Notes under the pieces: model-generated
Databases searched by the model: none
What the model was told of the DNA's origin: nothing
What the model saw: the letters and a program-made list of their open reading frames with translations, nothing else
Position numbers and translations under genes: made by a program
Shown: in pieces, positions 27,386 to 35,090 of the stretch
How positions within the stretch are numbered: the stretch's first letter is position 1
How the letters are laid out: the number at the start of each line of letters is the position of its first letter
Assembly (NCBI RefSeq): GCF_003667825.1
Contig: NZ_CP033043.1
Coordinates: 2,901,001 to 2,965,000 of the forward strand
From: Metabacillus litoralis
GTDB lineage: Bacteria > Bacillota > Bacilli > Bacillales > Bacillaceae
Length of the DNA stretch: 64,000 nt
Reading direction: 5' to 3'

Positions 27386-27859
27386 TTAACCAAATACTTT
27401 GGCTAATTCTTCTTTATCTTGATCAAGCCAAAAACGCATTAAACGCTTCGCTCCTTCTAAGTCATGAAGCTTTGCTTGGCCACATTGTTTTTCATTAGCT
27501 GCTGGAATTTCCGTAATCTCAACAGCAGTTTTCATAGTATCTTCTAAAAGATCAATAATTTCACTTACTTCTGGCTTTCCACTTACAACTAAATAATAGC
27601 CTGTTTGACATCCCATTGGTGAAACATCAATAATATCAAAGTGATCATATTTTTCTGAATGCTCACGAATATTAAAAGCCAATAAATGCTCTAACGTGTG
27701 AATGGTATCAGGCTTCATCGCCTGTTTATTTGGCTGACAAAAGCGAATATCAAATTTATTCACTTCACCGTCACTACCAACTTTATGAACGCCACAATGA
27801 CGAACATATGGTGCCCTTACTGCATTATGATCTAATTCAAAGCTTTCTACTGAAGGCAT
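27386..27859 (-). CDS. luxS: S-ribosylhomocysteine lyase LuxS
   Basis: A 157-residue metalloenzyme cleaving S-ribosylhomocysteine to homocysteine and the autoinducer-2 precursor DPD. The metal ligands are in [14 protein letters not shown] (two His) and GCQTGYYL (the second Cys motif). Length equals that of B. subtilis LuxS. I start at ATG 27859 ([11 protein letters not shown]), preceded by AGGAGTG; the longer reading to 27946 is leader. Confidence 0.96.
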   Translation of the reverse strand: MPSVESFELDHNAVRAPYVRHCGVHKVGSDGEVNKFDIRFCQPNKQAMKPDTIHTLEHLLAFNIREHSEKYDHFDIIDVSPMGCQTGYYLVVSGKPEVSEIIDLLEDTMKTAVEITEIPAANEKQCGQAKLHDLEGAKRLMRFWLDQDKEELAKVFG

Positions 27860-27890
27860 CTTTTTCACTCCTATAATGTTAAAATGGACT

Positions 27891-27903
27891 AGCATACTAT
27901 GCT
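27891..27903. promoter_or_regulatory. Palindrome upstream of luxS
   Basis: AGCATA-C-TATGCT is a perfect 13-base palindrome 32 bases before the luxS start, within the likely promoter. It is a possible operator; no regulator is known to me. Confidence 0.3.
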
Positions 27904-27995
27904 CGTTTATATTGTAACACATGAATGAAAAATGGCGAATGATCAACTATTCTAGTGGAGGAAAACTTCATTCTTAAAAGTGAGGTCAACAAGTT

Positions 27996-28235
27996 ATGAT
28001 ACAAATTTTCATTTCGGCTATCCGTTTTTATCAAAAGTTTATTTCGCCCCTTACACCACCTACCTGTCGCTTTTATCCAACATGTTCACATTATGGACTC
28101 GAAGCGTTTCAAAGGTTTGGTGTACTAAAAGGAAGTTATTTAACGTTAAAGCGTATTGTAAAATGTCATCCGTTTCATCCCGGTGGTATTGATCTTGTAC
28201 CAGAAAAACAGGGTAAAAATGAAAAAAAGCTATAA
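27996..28235 (+). CDS. yidD: Membrane protein insertion efficiency factor YidD (YtjA)
   Basis: A 79-residue YidD-family protein with the full signature: [20 protein letters not shown] then [12 protein letters not shown] and [13 protein letters not shown]. It associates with the inner membrane through its N-terminal amphipathic helix and assists YidC-dependent insertion. AGTGAGG precedes the start. A terminator follows. Confidence 0.93.
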   Translation: MIQIFISAIRFYQKFISPLTPPTCRFYPTCSHYGLEAFQRFGVLKGSYLTLKRIVKCHPFHPGGIDLVPEKQGKNEKKL

Positions 28236-28258
28236 AATTTTCATAGCTTTTTTTGTTT
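28222..28258. terminator. Bidirectional terminator between yidD and ytiB
   Basis: AAAAAAGCTAT pairs with ATAGCTTTTTT over a small loop (28222-28256). It overlaps the yidD stop and touches the ytiB stop. Confidence 0.8.
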
Positions 28259-28821
28259 TAATTTTCGTATCCATTTACAATAACATCAAGCTTACCTGTT
28301 GCAGGATCTATAACAAGACCATGCACTGGAATATTCTCAACTAATAATGGGTGATTTTTAATTGTTTCTACACTATCACGAACACTATCTTCAACTTTCT
28401 CAAAGCCTTTTAACCATTGATCTAAATCTATTCCAGAATATTTAACCGTTTCAATTTTTTCAGAGGAAACTCCGCGTTCCATTGCTTTTGATAAGAAGGA
28501 TTCTGAATTTAATTTACTCATTCCACAATCATGGTGACCTACTACACAGATTTCATCTGCTTTTAATTCATAAACAGCGACTAAAATACTTCTCATGATA
28601 CTTCCAAAAGGATGAGCAACAATAGCACCAGCACTTTTCACAATCTTTACGTCACCATTTCGAATGTTCATCGCTTGTGGCAAAAGCTCAACTAGTCTAG
28701 TGTCCATACAAGATAAGATGACAAGCTTTTTCTCAGGAAACTTTGTTGTTTCAAATTTTTCAAATTCTTTATCTGCTACAAATTTTTCATTATGTGCTAA
28801 AATCTCATCTACTAATCCCAT
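28258..28821 (-). CDS. ytiB: Beta-class carbonic anhydrase YtiB
   Basis: A 187-residue zinc enzyme hydrating CO2. The ligands are visible: Cys and Asp in SCMDTRLVELLP (near residue 37), and His/Cys in GHHDCGMSKL (near 94). It belongs to the small type II-like beta carbonic anhydrases, one of which is YtiB in B. subtilis. It is divergent from the zinc-binding lipoprotein gene, and the Zur-like box at 28916 is about 95 bases upstream of it. Confidence 0.9.
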   Translation of the reverse strand: MGLVDEILAHNEKFVADKEFEKFETTKFPEKKLVILSCMDTRLVELLPQAMNIRNGDVKIVKSAGAIVAHPFGSIMRSILVAVYELKADEICVVGHHDCGMSKLNSESFLSKAMERGVSSEKIETVKYSGIDLDQWLKGFEKVEDSVRDSVETIKNHPLLVENIPVHGLVIDPATGKLDVIVNGYEN

Positions 28822-28915
28822 ATTTTATTCCTCCACTATTCTAGTTTTCTGTTTTTTTATCATATCATAACTCTTGAATTTTCTCTAACGATGAGTTAAT
28901 ATGGTTAAGGACATT

Positions 28916-28936
28916 AAATCGTAACAGTTACTATTT
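28916..28936. promoter_or_regulatory. Zur-like box 1
   Basis: AAATCGTAACAGTTACTATT plus T, aligned with the Bacillus Zur consensus AAATCGTAATNATTACGATT plus T, matches at 17 of 20 defined positions. It lies between divergent ytiB and the znuA-like gene. Confidence 0.7.
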
Positions 28937-28955
28937 GTTTTTTACTAAAAATTAG

Positions 28956-28984
28956 TTCTCAAACCGTAATCATTAAGATATAAT
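28956..28984 (+). promoter_or_regulatory. Promoter of the znuA-like gene with Zur-like box 2 (28961-28981)
   Basis: TATAAT at 28979-28984 with a weak -35 TTCTCA (28956-28961) and a 17-base spacer. AAACCGTAATCATTAAGATA plus T at 28961-28981 matches the Zur consensus at 17 of 20 positions and covers the spacer and -10, the right place for repression. Confidence 0.7.
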
Positions 28985-28994
28985 AATGAAGTCT

Positions 28995-29015
28995 TAATCG
29001 TAATCATACTGATTT
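28995..29015. promoter_or_regulatory. Zur-like box 3
   Basis: TAATCGTAATCATACTGATT plus T matches the Zur consensus at 16 of 20 positions, just after the expected transcription start. Its left half AATCGTAATCAT is perfect and its right half is weaker. Confidence 0.55.
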
Positions 29016-29035
29016 ATTGAAAGGAGAGGATATAC

Positions 29036-30217
29036 ATGAAAAAGCACACATTACTCATGAGCTCATTCCTGTTACTATCAAGCTTATTAATCGGCTGTAA
29101 TGCAAGTAACGAAGAAGGACAATCGGCGAATGAAACAAATACTGAAGATACATTAAAAATCTATACTACTATTTATCCACTAGAAGATTTCGCAAAAAAG
29201 ATAGGTGGAGACCTAGTTGAAGTTGAAAACATTCTTCCTCCTGGGGTTGACGCCCACACATACGAGCCTACTACTAAGGCGATGGTTGAAATCGCTGAAG
29301 CAGACGGATTCATTTATACAGGTGTAGGATTTGAAAGTTTTACAGAAAAAGTTCAAAAATCATTAAAATCTGAAGATGTTGCCTTTATCAATGCTGGTGA
29401 AGGAATCGAATATATCGAAGGACACGAAGAAGAAGCCACCCATGATGATAGTGCACATGCTGAGGACGAAGCCGCTCATGATGAAACTGAAAACGCTGAG
29501 GACGAAGCCGCTCATGATGAAAGTGCACATGCTGAGGACGAAGCTGCTCATGATGAAAGTGCACATGCCGAGGACGAAGCCGCTCATGATGAAACTGAAC
29601 ATGCTGAGGACGAAGCCGCTCATGATGAAACTGAACATGCTGAGGACGAAGCCGCTCATGATGAAACTGAACACGCACACGATCACGGTGATCAGGACCC
29701 TCACGTTTGGATTGACCCTATTCATTCTATTACTCTAGCAGAAAACATCAAAGATGCATTAATAGAACTTAATCCAGAAGGAAAGCAAACATTTGAGGAT
29801 AACTTTCAAGCTTTAAAAACGCAGCTTGAAGACCTTGATCAATCTTTTAAAGAAGTTATAAGTAATGCAGAAAAGAAAGAGATCCTAGTATCTCATGCTG
29901 CTTACGGTTATTGGGAAAACCGTTATGGAATTGAACAAATCAGTGTACTAGGGCTTTCTCCAACCGAGGAACCTTCACAAAAAGAATTACAAACAATTAT
30001 TGAAACAGCTAAGGAACATGAGATCAACTACATCATTTTTGAAACAAATGTTACAAACAATGTAACAGATATCGTTCAAGCTGAAATTGGAGCAGAAGCA
30101 TTAACCCTTAGCAACCTAGAGTCTATTACAGAAGAAGATGTAAAAAATAATGAGGATTATTTTAGTATTATGGAAAGAAATTTAGAAACATTAAAAACAG
30201 CACTATCTAGTAAGTGA
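29036..30217 (+). CDS. znuA: Zinc ABC transporter substrate-binding lipoprotein (ZnuA/AdcA-like) with expanded acidic/His repeat
   Basis: A 393-residue cluster A-I metal-binding lipoprotein: lipobox SSLLIGC (Cys near 21), then IYTTIYPLEDFAKKIGGD and PPGVDAHTYEPTTKAM with the first His ligand. The metal-capturing loop is grossly enlarged into six 12-residue AEDEAAHDExxx repeats (residues about 142-213), ending HAHDHGDQDPHVWIDP. Later ligands are in LVSHAAYGYWENRYG and IFETN. No permease or ATPase gene adjoins it, so it must use a transporter encoded elsewhere. Three Zur-like boxes precede it. Confidence 0.9.
   Translation: MKKHTLLMSSFLLLSSLLIGCNASNEEGQSANETNTEDTLKIYTTIYPLEDFAKKIGGDLVEVENILPPGVDAHTYEPTTKAMVEIAEADGFIYTGVGFESFTEKVQKSLKSEDVAFINAGEGIEYIEGHEEEATHDDSAHAEDEAAHDETENAEDEAAHDESAHAEDEAAHDESAHAEDEAAHDETEHAEDEAAHDETEHAEDEAAHDETEHAHDHGDQDPHVWIDPIHSITLAENIKDALIELNPEGKQTFEDNFQALKTQLEDLDQSFKEVISNAEKKEILVSHAAYGYWENRYGIEQISVLGLSPTEEPSQKELQTIIETAKEHEINYIIFETNVTNNVTDIVQAEIGAEALTLSNLESITEEDVKNNEDYFSIMERNLETLKTALSSK
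29459..29674 (+). repeat. Six in-frame 36-bp tandem repeats inside znuA
   Basis: Units start at 29459, 29495, 29531, 29567, 29603 and 29639 and encode AEDEAAHDE plus TEN, SAH, SAH, TEH, TEH, TEH. DNA identity between units is very high, so expansion is recent. Long antisense and shifted ORFs over this segment are by-products. Confidence 0.95.
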
Positions 30218-30243
30218 GCGAATATTTCGCTCACTTTTTTTAT
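30214..30243 (+). terminator. Intrinsic terminator after znuA
   Basis: GTGAGCGAA (30214-30222) pairs with TTCGCTCAC (30226-30234) followed by an 8-base T-run. Confidence 0.88.
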
Positions 30244-30309
30244 TTAGACAGAAAGATGCATCTATCATATAATCAACTTGATCTTCAAAAAATAAAAAGG
30301 ATGTGAAAT

Positions 30310-31218
30310 ATGATTTACAAGCAGCGTGCAATACCTAGTGAATTACTTATTCTGAAAAACCTAGATACCCGAATGAGATTGGATGAAAAGGACAAGCAGT
30401 ATTATGCTAACCTTAAGAAAGGGTATGAGGGCGAGGTAAAATTCGATAGATTAATAGAAAAGCTTACCTGTGAATGCCTTATCCTAAATGATTTGCTCTT
30501 AAAACAAAATAACACGTTGTTCCAAATTGACACTTTACTGATCACACAAGACTCTCTTTACCTTTATGAGGTGAAAAATTATGAAGGAGACTATTATTAC
30601 GACTCTGATCGACTATATAAGAAAAACCAAAAAGAAATAATCAATCCTCTCATTCAATTAAATAGAGCCGAATCATTATTTAGACAATTACTCAAACATC
30701 TTGGATACCCTACTTCGATTTTTGCTTCAGTCGTTTTCATCAACCCAGAATTCACTCTATATCAATCACCCCTGAACAAACCATTTATTTTTCCCACTCA
30801 AATTTATAGGCACTTGAAAGAACTAAATACTGTATCGTCGAAGTTAACTGATGATCATAAGAGGCTTGCTGACAAGTTACTTTCATTACATGTCATGGAC
30901 TCTCCTTATAGAGAATTACCTAGCTTTGAATATAATGAGCTTCGTAAAGGGGTTATTTGTGGGGAGTGTTTTTCTTTATCAATGTCTGTTTTGGGTAAAC
31001 ATTGTATATGTAAAAAATGTGGACAAAAAGAAATAGTCGAAACTGCAGTAATACGTAATGTGAAGGAGTTTCAACTTCTTTTTCCAGAACAAAAAATAAC
31101 AACAAATGCCATTCACGATTGGTGTGAAATTGTAACATGCAAAAGGAGAATACAAAGAATTCTAGAGAAAAACTTTAAAATTAAAGGAGCTCATCAATGG
31201 GCATATTATGTTGAATAA
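30310..31218 (+). CDS. NERD domain protein with C-terminal zinc ribbon
   Basis: A 302-residue protein. The nuclease-related NERD domain occupies about residues 37-150, with GYEGEVKFDRLI and the PD-(D/E)XK-like core DTLLITQDSLYLYEVKNYEG (D...E-V-K). A four-cysteine ribbon, CGECF and CICKKCG, lies at about 217-240, then a basic helical tail. NERD proteins are suspected nucleases of unknown substrate. It is a single gene lying just upstream of the 52-bp palindrome array; any link is speculation. Confidence 0.83.
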   Translation: MIYKQRAIPSELLILKNLDTRMRLDEKDKQYYANLKKGYEGEVKFDRLIEKLTCECLILNDLLLKQNNTLFQIDTLLITQDSLYLYEVKNYEGDYYYDSDRLYKKNQKEIINPLIQLNRAESLFRQLLKHLGYPTSIFASVVFINPEFTLYQSPLNKPFIFPTQIYRHLKELNTVSSKLTDDHKRLADKLLSLHVMDSPYRELPSFEYNELRKGVICGECFSLSMSVLGKHCICKKCGQKEIVETAVIRNVKEFQLLFPEQKITTNAIHDWCEIVTCKRRIQRILEKNFKIKGAHQWAYYVE

Positions 31219-31280
31219 AATGCAATTAGGTGCCTTGAAATTCTCTTAATTCTTTTGTTTAAAATTTGTAATTATCTATA

Positions 31281-31329
31281 TGAAGGACAACACTTAGTGT
31301 TTTTTGCTTTGCTAAGTGTTTGTCCTTCA
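31281..31329. repeat. Long hairpin, diverged relative of the 52-bp array unit
   Basis: TGAAGGACAACACTTAG (31281-31297) pairs with CTAAGTGTTTGTCCTTCA (31312-31329) with one bulged base and a 14-base loop. There is no T-run, so it is not a standard terminator. Its arms ATGAAGGAC / GTCCTTCAT differ by one base from the array arms ATGAACGAC / GTCGTTCAT. Confidence 0.7.
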
Positions 31330-31386
31330 TTGCCTTAAAGAACGATATTTCTTTTTCTTTAATACCCCCTACTTGATTTAATGAGC

Positions 31387-32235
31387 GGAACTTTGAACGA
31401 CACTGGAAACTTTTTCTCAAGCACTTTTGTCGTTCATACCACCTATGAACGACACTACACACTCTTTCTCAAGCACTTTTGTCGTTCATACCACCTATGA
31501 ACGACACTACACACTCCTTCTCAAGTCACTTTGTCGTTCATACCCCTTATGAACGACACCACCCCCTCTATCTCAAGCACTTTTGTCGTTCATACCACCT
31601 ATGAATGACACCACCAACTCTTTCTCAAGCACTTTTGTCGTTCATACCACCTATGAACGACATTACACACTCTTTCTCAAGCACTTTTGTCGTTCATACC
31701 CCTTATGAACGACACCACCTGCTCTATCTCAAGCACTTTTGTCGTTCATACCACCTATGAACGACATTACACACTCTTTCTCAAGCACTTTTGTCGTTCA
31801 TACCCCTTATGAACGACACCACCAGCTCTATCTCAATCACTTTTGTCGTTCATACCCCTTATGAACGACACCACCTGCTCTATCTCAATCACTTTTGTCG
31901 TTCATACCACCTATGAACGACACTACACACTCTTTCTCAAGCACTTTTGTCGTTCATACCCCTTATGAACGACACCACCCCCTCTATCTCATTCACTTTT
32001 GTCGTTCATACCCCTTATGAACGACACCACCCCCTCTATCTCATTCACTTTTGTCGTTCATACCCCTTATGAACGACACCACCCCCTCTATCTCAATCAC
32101 TTTTGTCGTTCATACCCCTTATGAACGACACCACCAGCTCTATCTCAATCACTTTTGTCGTTCATACCCCTTATGAACGACACCATCCGCTCTATCTCAT
32201 TCACTTTTGTCGTTCACCCTCTTATGAACGGAACG
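31387..32235. repeat. Tandem array: sixteen 25-bp palindromes at strict 52-bp spacing
   Basis: GTCGTTCATA-N5-TATGAACGAC begins at 31429 and recurs every 52 bases (31481, 31533 ... 32157), with a degenerate last copy at 32209 and a degenerate half copy at about 31395. The 5-base loop is CCACC or CCCCT, and the 27-base linker comes in two matching types, ending CTCAAG or CTCAAT/CTCATT before CACTTTT. Because 52 is not a multiple of three, no ORF can span the array. It fills the gap between the NERD gene and ythA. Confidence 0.97.
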
Positions 32236-32344
32236 AAACTTTACACTCACTCCAAAACATTGAAAAACCCACTAGAATATTCTCTAGAAAATAGTGGACA
32301 CTATGGGTGATTACGACAAGGTAGGAAAAGAAAGGCGGATCGCA

Positions 32345-33697
32345 ATGGATGATTTAGTATTAGCGCGTTCACTGTTCGGAACCACAATGGGCTTTCACAT
32401 CATTTTTGCCACTTTGGGTGTTGGGTTGCCTTTAATGATATTATGTGCGGAACTTCTTTTTCAAAAAACAAAGGATCAGGATTATGCCATCATGGCAAAG
32501 CGATGGACAAAAGGACAGGCTGTTTTGCTTGGGGTTGCCATTCCAACAGGAACAATTGCCGGGGTTCAGCTCGCATTATTATGGCCGGGATTTATGGAGG
32601 TAATAGGGAGAGTAATGTCATTACCTTTCCAAATTGAAATTTATGCTTTCTTTATTGAAGCCTTGTTTATGAGCATTTATGTTTATGCGGCTGATCGAAT
32701 TTCTCCTAGAATGAGGATCATCAGTGTTACCCTCGTTCTCATAGGGGCAAGTGCTTCTGCCGTTCTCATTACGAATGTTCATGCATTTGAAGGAACTCCC
32801 GCTGGTTTCAGGATTGAGAATGGGGAAATTGTTGATGTGGATCCATGGGCTGCGTTTTTTAACCCTAGCTTCTTCATTTCAGCTGCACATGTAGCTGTTT
32901 CAGCTTATATGACCGGTGCTTTTATGATTAGTACAATAGCAGCGTTCAAAATGTTAAAAAGCAGGAAAAATGAACGTGTATACAAATTTCATCGAAAAGC
33001 ACTTATGTTAAGTTTGGTTATTGGTGGAATCTTCTCTTTTCTAACGGCAATCAACGGCCATGAGTCGGCTCAAATGTTACATGAATACCAGCCTGAAAAG
33101 CTTGCTGCAGCAGAAGGCCTTTTTGAAACACAGGACTACGCTCCCCTAGCTATTGGAGGATTTACAGATCGAGAAACAAAAGAAATAAAGTATGGGATTG
33201 AAATACCGTGGGCATTAAGTTTTTTAGCAGGAAATAGCTTTGAAACTGTGGTTGTTGGTTTAAATGACTTTCCTGAAGAATACTGGCCACCGTTATTTGT
33301 GCACACACTTTTTAACGGCATGGTTCTTATTGGGAGCTTTTTAATCTTTTTATCCCTTGCTGGGTTTGTTTGGAACAAATTTTTGAAAAAACCACATTTT
33401 CCTAAGCTATTTATGTATGCCTTCGTTTTAGCAGGACCACTGTCCCTTCTTTCCATTGAATTTGGATGGATTTTTGCCTGTACTGGGAGACAACCATGGG
33501 TGATTTATCGTATTTTAGCTACCGAAGATGTCGTAACAAAGTCAACCCAAATTGGGATGTTGTTTGTTCTTTTCTCTCTAATTTATGTTGTCTTAGGTAT
33601 TGCGGTTTTAGCTGTATTAAGATATTACTTCAAGCGCCACCCTGTTGAGGATGAGCTTGATGGAGGAGTACCTAACCAAAATAATCTTAGTTATTAA
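32345..33697 (+). CDS. ythA: Cytochrome bd-type quinol oxidase subunit I
   Basis: A 450-residue CydA homologue with about nine membrane helices. The N-terminal haem ligand is His18 in TTMGFHIIFATLG, the quinol-site motif GRQPW lies in FACTGRQPWVIYRIL (near 385), and the Q-loop is of the short type. It reduces oxygen with menaquinol. ATG 32345 follows AAAGGCGGATCGCA; the reading from 32294 is leader. It corresponds to B. subtilis ythA rather than cydA by gene position. Confidence 0.9.
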   Translation: MDDLVLARSLFGTTMGFHIIFATLGVGLPLMILCAELLFQKTKDQDYAIMAKRWTKGQAVLLGVAIPTGTIAGVQLALLWPGFMEVIGRVMSLPFQIEIYAFFIEALFMSIYVYAADRISPRMRIISVTLVLIGASASAVLITNVHAFEGTPAGFRIENGEIVDVDPWAAFFNPSFFISAAHVAVSAYMTGAFMISTIAAFKMLKSRKNERVYKFHRKALMLSLVIGGIFSFLTAINGHESAQMLHEYQPEKLAAAEGLFETQDYAPLAIGGFTDRETKEIKYGIEIPWALSFLAGNSFETVVVGLNDFPEEYWPPLFVHTLFNGMVLIGSFLIFLSLAGFVWNKFLKKPHFPKLFMYAFVLAGPLSLLSIEFGWIFACTGRQPWVIYRILATEDVVTKSTQIGMLFVLFSLIYVVLGIAVLAVLRYYFKRHPVEDELDGGVPNQNNLSY

Positions 33698-33721
33698 TCC
33701 TTAGAAAAGGTGTGAATCAAA

Positions 33722-34768
33722 ATGACTGCAGATTCATTACTCGCAATCACAGTATTATGGGGGTTCGTGTTTATTTATGCTGTTATGGCTACAATGGATT
33801 TTGGAGCAGGCTTCTGGTCCATGGTTTATTTTAATAAAGAAAAAACAAATGCAACAAACATCGCGAACCGTTATCTCTCTCCCACATGGGAAGTAACAAA
33901 TGTATTCATTGTGGCCATTGTTATCGCGCTAGTTAGCTTCTTCCCAGGAGCAACATTTATCTTGGGGACAGTCCTACTCCTTCCTGGGAGTTTCATCTTA
34001 ATACTATTAGCTTTACGAAGTGGTTTTTTAGTGTTTTCACATGTTGCAAAGGACTATGAAAAAGGTTTAACCTATGTTTCCGGAATTTCAGGATTTATTA
34101 TTCCAGCGTTACTTATGCTTGTGTTGCCGATTACACATGGTGGCTATATTGATGTTGATGTTGTAAATGGTGTACATCAGCTTAACTTCGGTGCTTTATT
34201 TACAAGTCCAAACATCTACGCCTTCATTGGATTTGCTGTTAGCAGTACACTGTTTTTATCATCGCTGCTGCTTGCAGACTATTCAAATGTGGCGGATGAA
34301 CTCGAAGCTTATCGTGTTTATCGTCGTGATGCATTAATTCTTGGTCCCATTTCTTTATTTACAGCGTTTTTAATTATGCTAACCTTAAGAGTCGAGGCAA
34401 ATTGGCTTTATACGAATATGCTTGAGTACCTCCCCTTTTTAATTGGGTCAGTTCTTTTGTTTGTTGTTGCTGGTGCTGCTTTATTTCTTCCATCAGCAAA
34501 GCATAAGCAACGAATTGGAAGACCTAGATTAGCAGTAGTTGCTGTAACCATTCAATATTTATTAGCAAGTTATGCATATGGACGGGCTCATCTTCCATAC
34601 ATGATTTATCCTGACGTCACAATTGAATCTGGTTTTACACATCCAAATACGTTTCGAGCATTATTCATCACTTATATTGTCGGATTTCTCATTCTTTTTC
34701 CTGGATTCGTTTACTTTTGGAAACTCTTTATGAAAGATAAGCGCTATTTAAAACAAAATGAATCTTAA
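33722..34768 (+). CDS. ythB: Cytochrome bd-type quinol oxidase subunit II
   Basis: A 348-residue CydB homologue with eight or nine membrane helices and the usual N-terminal motif VMATMDFGAGFWSMV (CydB GxDxGxGxL region). AAAGGTGTGAATCAAA precedes ATG 33722, 24 bases after ythA. It pairs with YthA to form the bd oxidase. No cydCD exporter genes are nearby. Confidence 0.9.
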   Translation: MTADSLLAITVLWGFVFIYAVMATMDFGAGFWSMVYFNKEKTNATNIANRYLSPTWEVTNVFIVAIVIALVSFFPGATFILGTVLLLPGSFILILLALRSGFLVFSHVAKDYEKGLTYVSGISGFIIPALLMLVLPITHGGYIDVDVVNGVHQLNFGALFTSPNIYAFIGFAVSSTLFLSSLLLADYSNVADELEAYRVYRRDALILGPISLFTAFLIMLTLRVEANWLYTNMLEYLPFLIGSVLLFVVAGAALFLPSAKHKQRIGRPRLAVVAVTIQYLLASYAYGRAHLPYMIYPDVTIESGFTHPNTFRALFITYIVGFLILFPGFVYFWKLFMKDKRYLKQNES

Positions 34769-34839
34769 ATAAGTCTTACATATTTTTTCTTCTTTTAGAA
34801 AAAATAAAGTGGTGATAAAACGAGCAAGGGGGATGTAAC

Positions 34840-35025
34840 ATGAAAGAAAGCCTGATTGAGTCATTCCGTCAAGATGTGAAAAATTCAAATGCTGACTCGT
34901 TTCCGATGTTTGTAGATTCTTTTACAAATTTATGGGACTATGAGTTCGGTTCACTGGATGACCTTCCACAAGATGTTGATGACTTAGTTGCTGATCGTGC
35001 AATTGAATATGGATTAATGGAATAA
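34840..35025 (+). CDS. Small acidic protein, 61 residues, downstream of ythAB
   Basis: Starts MKESLIESFRQDVKN at ATG 34840 with AAGGGGG upstream. Strongly acidic (DDLPQDVDDLVADRA), helical, no hydrophobic span. Family not recognised. The 71-base gap after ythB and a following hairpin suggest it is the last gene of the ythAB transcript or a single-gene unit. Confidence 0.62.
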   Translation: MKESLIESFRQDVKNSNADSFPMFVDSFTNLWDYEFGSLDDLPQDVDDLVADRAIEYGLME

Positions 35026-35060
35026 CAATAACATACTAATGATACCCTTAATACTTAAAG

Positions 35061-35090
35061 AATCCCGGCTGTTAGATGCCGGGATTTGTT
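35061..35090. terminator. Weak terminator between the 61-residue ORF and mntD
   Basis: AATCCCGGC (35061-35069) pairs with GCCGGGATT (35078-35086). The tail TGTTGTT is a poor T-run. The mntD stop lies in the loop. Confidence 0.6.

Noticed and set aside
29363..29738. Three long ORFs on both strands over znuA (up to 120 residues)
   Set aside because: They are by-products of the 36-bp in-frame repeats, whose length is a multiple of three; no start signals or independent support.
31387..32235. CRISPR array
   Set aside because: Palindromic 25-mers are regularly spaced, but the 27-base linkers are near-identical rather than unique and no cas gene is present; it is a 52-bp tandem repeat.
32103..32294. 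63-residue ORF at the end of the palindrome array
   Set aside because: The 52-bp period breaks frame and no ribosome binding site is present.
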